Source: Epiperipatus broadwayi (taxonomy: Eukaryota; Onychophora; Udeonychophora; Euonychophora; Peripatidae). Taken from it: a DNA stretch of 64,000 nt. The notes under the pieces are model-generated. The model saw nothing but the letters and a program-made list of their open reading frames with translations, was not told the DNA's origin and ran no database searches. Position numbers and translations under genes: made by a program. Each line of letters begins with the position of its first letter. The first letter of the stretch is position 1. Below, one piece after another: positions 61,340 through 64,000 of the stretch. The stretch lies in the NCBI GenBank assembly GCA_028023455.1, contig JAQFVV010006199.1, forward strand, positions 494,001 to 558,000, read 5' to 3'.

Positions 61340-61610
61340 TTTTTTTCCCACACAATAGTTCCACCTAGTGTAATTCTCTAGTAATCAATAAATGCTGGAA
61401 TAAGCCATAAATTATAAAGTAGTCTGAGGATATTGGATGAGAAGGCACTGGAAAGGGATTATGATGCACAGCCTTCTGGCATTTCTGGTTATTAGGCTTC
61501 CACTAGATGGAACTACTGGCTTGAAATTATTTTTCGATTTTACCAGCTTATACTACCATAAAGAAAATGTGATTATGTGATGTTTTAATGGTCTAATGCA
61601 TTTGATATGC
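61340..61610 (+). repeat. Diverged copy of the tRNA-headed repeat, foldback form
   Basis: AGTAGTCTGAGGATATTGGATG, AGAAGGCACTGG, AAAGGGATTATGATGCAC, GCCTTCTGGCAT and later GTGATTATGTGATGTTTTAATG follow the 27.8-kb family in order. The CTGATGA half of the ribozyme core is missing. AGTTCCACCTAGTG (61359) mirrors CACTAGATGGAACT (61501), so the copy folds on itself. Confidence 0.6.
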
Positions 61611-63847
61611 ATACATAGAGTTAAAAATACTATATAAATAATATTTTCTTTTTTTTTTCAAATTCAGGGAAAGTTTCTAGGCAACAGAATACTATAACCA
61701 TGCTATAACACTTGATTATTTCTTACCATTTCATGCCATTAATTTAAACACAGTAAAATCTATGTTATTAATTTTATAATTATAGTATAAATCTCTTATA
61801 TCAAAATCAAATTGAAAAAAAAAAACAGCATAAATATGCAACATAGATAATAGTATTGACTACTTTGAATGACTGTGTTTTGGGGTCAGTTTATTATTCT
61901 AATATGTTCATGAACTGAATTTAAATCTAGATTTTTCTAGGTAAGTATTCTTAGAATTTTTTTGAGTAGCTAATCCATCAATATTGGTTGGTAAATGAAT
62001 TTCTAGATATTGATGTGCTGCTTGTGAGGCATAATTATGCATTCAACAATTTGATTCTATTCTAATAAAAACTGTTGAAGATGGCTCATTATACTGCCAT
62101 TAATATTGTACTACAATGTTTATTGGATTGTGAGAGTTAAAATTTTAACAAGGTATCTTCCAGCTTTAAAATAAAATAAAACTGTATGTTTCAAACAATA
62201 TCACAATCTCTTAAAAGATATTAGCTATTAGATCTGGCTGTGTACTATACTTATTTAACTAATTAAGATTACACAAGTGATGCTGATATTGTGTACAATT
62301 CTATGATAAGCTACAGAAAGTGTTTATGGTCGAAAAATGACTTTAAAAGGCTTCTGGCAATAATTTGATAGTATAAATGTAAAATATAATTGGGGAGGGG
62401 GGTTCAAGTACAGATGATTTTTTAAATAAATCAAATAAAGATCTTAAAAATTCATTGATAAATATGTTGTTATTCTAAAATAATTTTCAAAATTGAAACA
62501 AAATTCTGAGTGTAATGATTAAAAATAGTATTTTATTAAAAAAAAATTTTTATGTGTTTTACTTATAATTTATATATTTTTTATCCTTACTGTTATTGAT
62601 AAAACCTTACTTAATTATTTTTGAAAAAAAAACGTATAACTCAATATAAGTAAAAAGTGGAACAACTTATTTACTTGTTTCCAAATTTGATGCTCACCTC
62701 CAATAACTAATGACAGTATAATAACCATTCTTCAAAAGTTTATATTTAAATAAACTTAAAGTGTAGATGGCATAAGTGTGCTCTTCCTCCGCAAACATCA
62801 CATCGAATGTTATATGGCTAACACAGATAACTGTGATATTTTAATTCTTCTGCTAACAGTTTATAAAAACTCATTTAACTATTAGGACTGATCAAAAACT
62901 GTAAGCAGGCATCTTGAAACAAGTCAGAGATCGCCTTATTACTCAAGCTTTTTTTTTTTTTTTTTATCAAAACATACATAAATAAATAAATTACTAGGTA
63001 ATCATCATAGTTTTAAAAATTAAAAATATGTTTTGATATTAATAATAGTTAATATGAGTGTGTTCTAACTATTCATATTATTTCAAATTAAGAGTTTGTT
63101 TAAAAACAGCAGACAATATAAAATATAGGATCTTATCATTTAATGATTAGTAAATTGATTGTTCAATAATAGAATATTTTTCTTCATATGGATGACTTGA
63201 TATCAATTTTTATCTTAATATTTTCTTTGTGTGATTTATCTTAGTGATAGAAGGGTGATTATTACTTTCTGTACTGAATCTCATTTGCATAAAGTAAAAA
63301 AAATGTTCTCAGTTTGGCCATTGAAAGGAACTATTGTGCTCAATCTATTACTTGAGGATTCAAATGATCTATGAATTTCAAGAGTAACAACTATAGTAAA
63401 TGATTATTAATATTAATTCATGTTTCAGTTGGCTAAAACAAGGGTTTTTTATATGACTAGCCCCCAAAACACCTTCTCTAATTATATATTAACTAGTAAA
63501 TGGGGGGAGGGTGTTTTATCTGAGAGGTATAAGTCCCAAGATAATCTGATCAAACACAAAATTATGATATACTAGTGATTTCCTGACTTGAGAAAGAAGC
63601 AGAAATATCTATATGGCATGATTTACTTTTATTTTATATCTTTATAAAGTAAAGTTCTATAACAATAAATGATAGTACCTAATACATAGAACATTACATC
63701 AAACAAAAATTAAGTTATGAATTTAAAAAATAGTATTCTCTAAACTCTAGATTAATCCAATAAGTCATTTGTAAGTATAAATTATATATATATTTTTTTC
63801 TTTCTAAATTTATAATATACAAAAAGACTATGTATACAGATTGTATC
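61611..63847. other. AT-rich DNA, nothing identified
   Basis: No gene or known repeat recognised. G-rich runs lie near 62390-62402 and 63502-63510. Confidence 0.5.
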
Positions 63848-63955
63848 TTTTTTTTTCATATGTCATAGCATCGGCTGGGAGGTGAACCACAACAACTCTC
63901 TGCAACTAACTGCTTGCTTGCAAGGCGGCTGTGCTGACCTCTTGGTTAACAATTT
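63848..63955 (-). repeat. tRNA-derived SINE copy
   Basis: The minus strand reads AACCAAGAGGTCAGCACAGCC (A-box side), GCAAGCAAGCAGTTAG, then GTGGTTCACCTCCC (B-box side), CGATGCTATGACATATG and an A-run. It has the same order and tail phrase as the copies at 31.7, 37.8 and 47.4 kb, with a diverged head. Confidence 0.6.
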
Positions 63956-64000
63956 ATTTATAAACGAGATTTTCTTTAAGCATCACTTCTCACATGAGAA

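Overview
The window is a very AT-rich (by eye about three quarters A+T), gene-empty stretch of an animal nuclear genome. I found no intact protein-coding gene, no rRNA and no functional tRNA. Everything recognisable is transposable-element debris, tRNA-derived repeats, inverted repeats and simple repeats. The mix (Penelope-like elements, RTE/BovB-type LINEs, ZBED5/FAM200-like hAT transposase, tRNA-headed short repeats, repeats carrying hammerhead-like ribozymes) suits an invertebrate with a repeat-rich genome. A cephalopod or other mollusc, or a chelicerate, are guesses from the repeat types only; the species cannot be named from this window.

Layout. 1-12.9 kb: unassigned AT-rich DNA with a 3' scrap of an RTE LINE (1.8 kb), a dispersed repeat with a hammerhead-like core (4.5 kb) and a decayed periodic repeat (6.4-7.0 kb). 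12.9-18.7 kb: two Penelope-like element (PLE) copies head to head as a large diverged palindrome. The left copy is split by a second, different PLE fragment, and each outer end carries a tRNA-like sequence. 19.4-19.6 kb: a nearly perfect 90-bp-arm hairpin. 21.6-25.9 kb: one hAT transposase pseudogene (minus strand) broken by a LINE fragment and by a 0.9-kb inverted-repeat element with a 14-bp direct repeat at its ends. 27.8-29.1 kb: a tRNA-headed repeat with a hammerhead-like motif, then two palindromes. 32.7-35.5 kb: a decayed RTE LINE (endonuclease, reverse transcriptase, C-terminus) with a second RTE 3' scrap pointing at it. 40.5-43.8 kb: two more LINE remnants. 45.7-46.7 kb: a complex inverted repeat whose loop holds a second copy of the 4.5-kb repeat. 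47.4-51.2 kb: tRNA-like repeat, minisatellite, a 417-bp direct-repeat element, a hairpin and a relative of the 27.8-kb repeat. 54-61.6 kb: more copies of that repeat, one as an inverted pair, plus two further inverted repeats. 63.9 kb: another tRNA-like repeat.

Two themes stand out. First, repeats of at least three kinds carry a hammerhead ribozyme core with a very short stem III: the 4.5/46-kb repeat, the tRNA-headed repeat at 27.9/51/54/58 kb, and the inserted PLE at 14.6 kb. This is the layout known from PLEs and animal retrozymes. In some copies the stem sequence differs but the pairing is kept. Second, inverted duplication is unusually common: about twelve palindromes with arms from about 20 bp to about 3 kb, made from unrelated source sequences and of different ages. 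All readings are by eye; no alignment or folding program was run.
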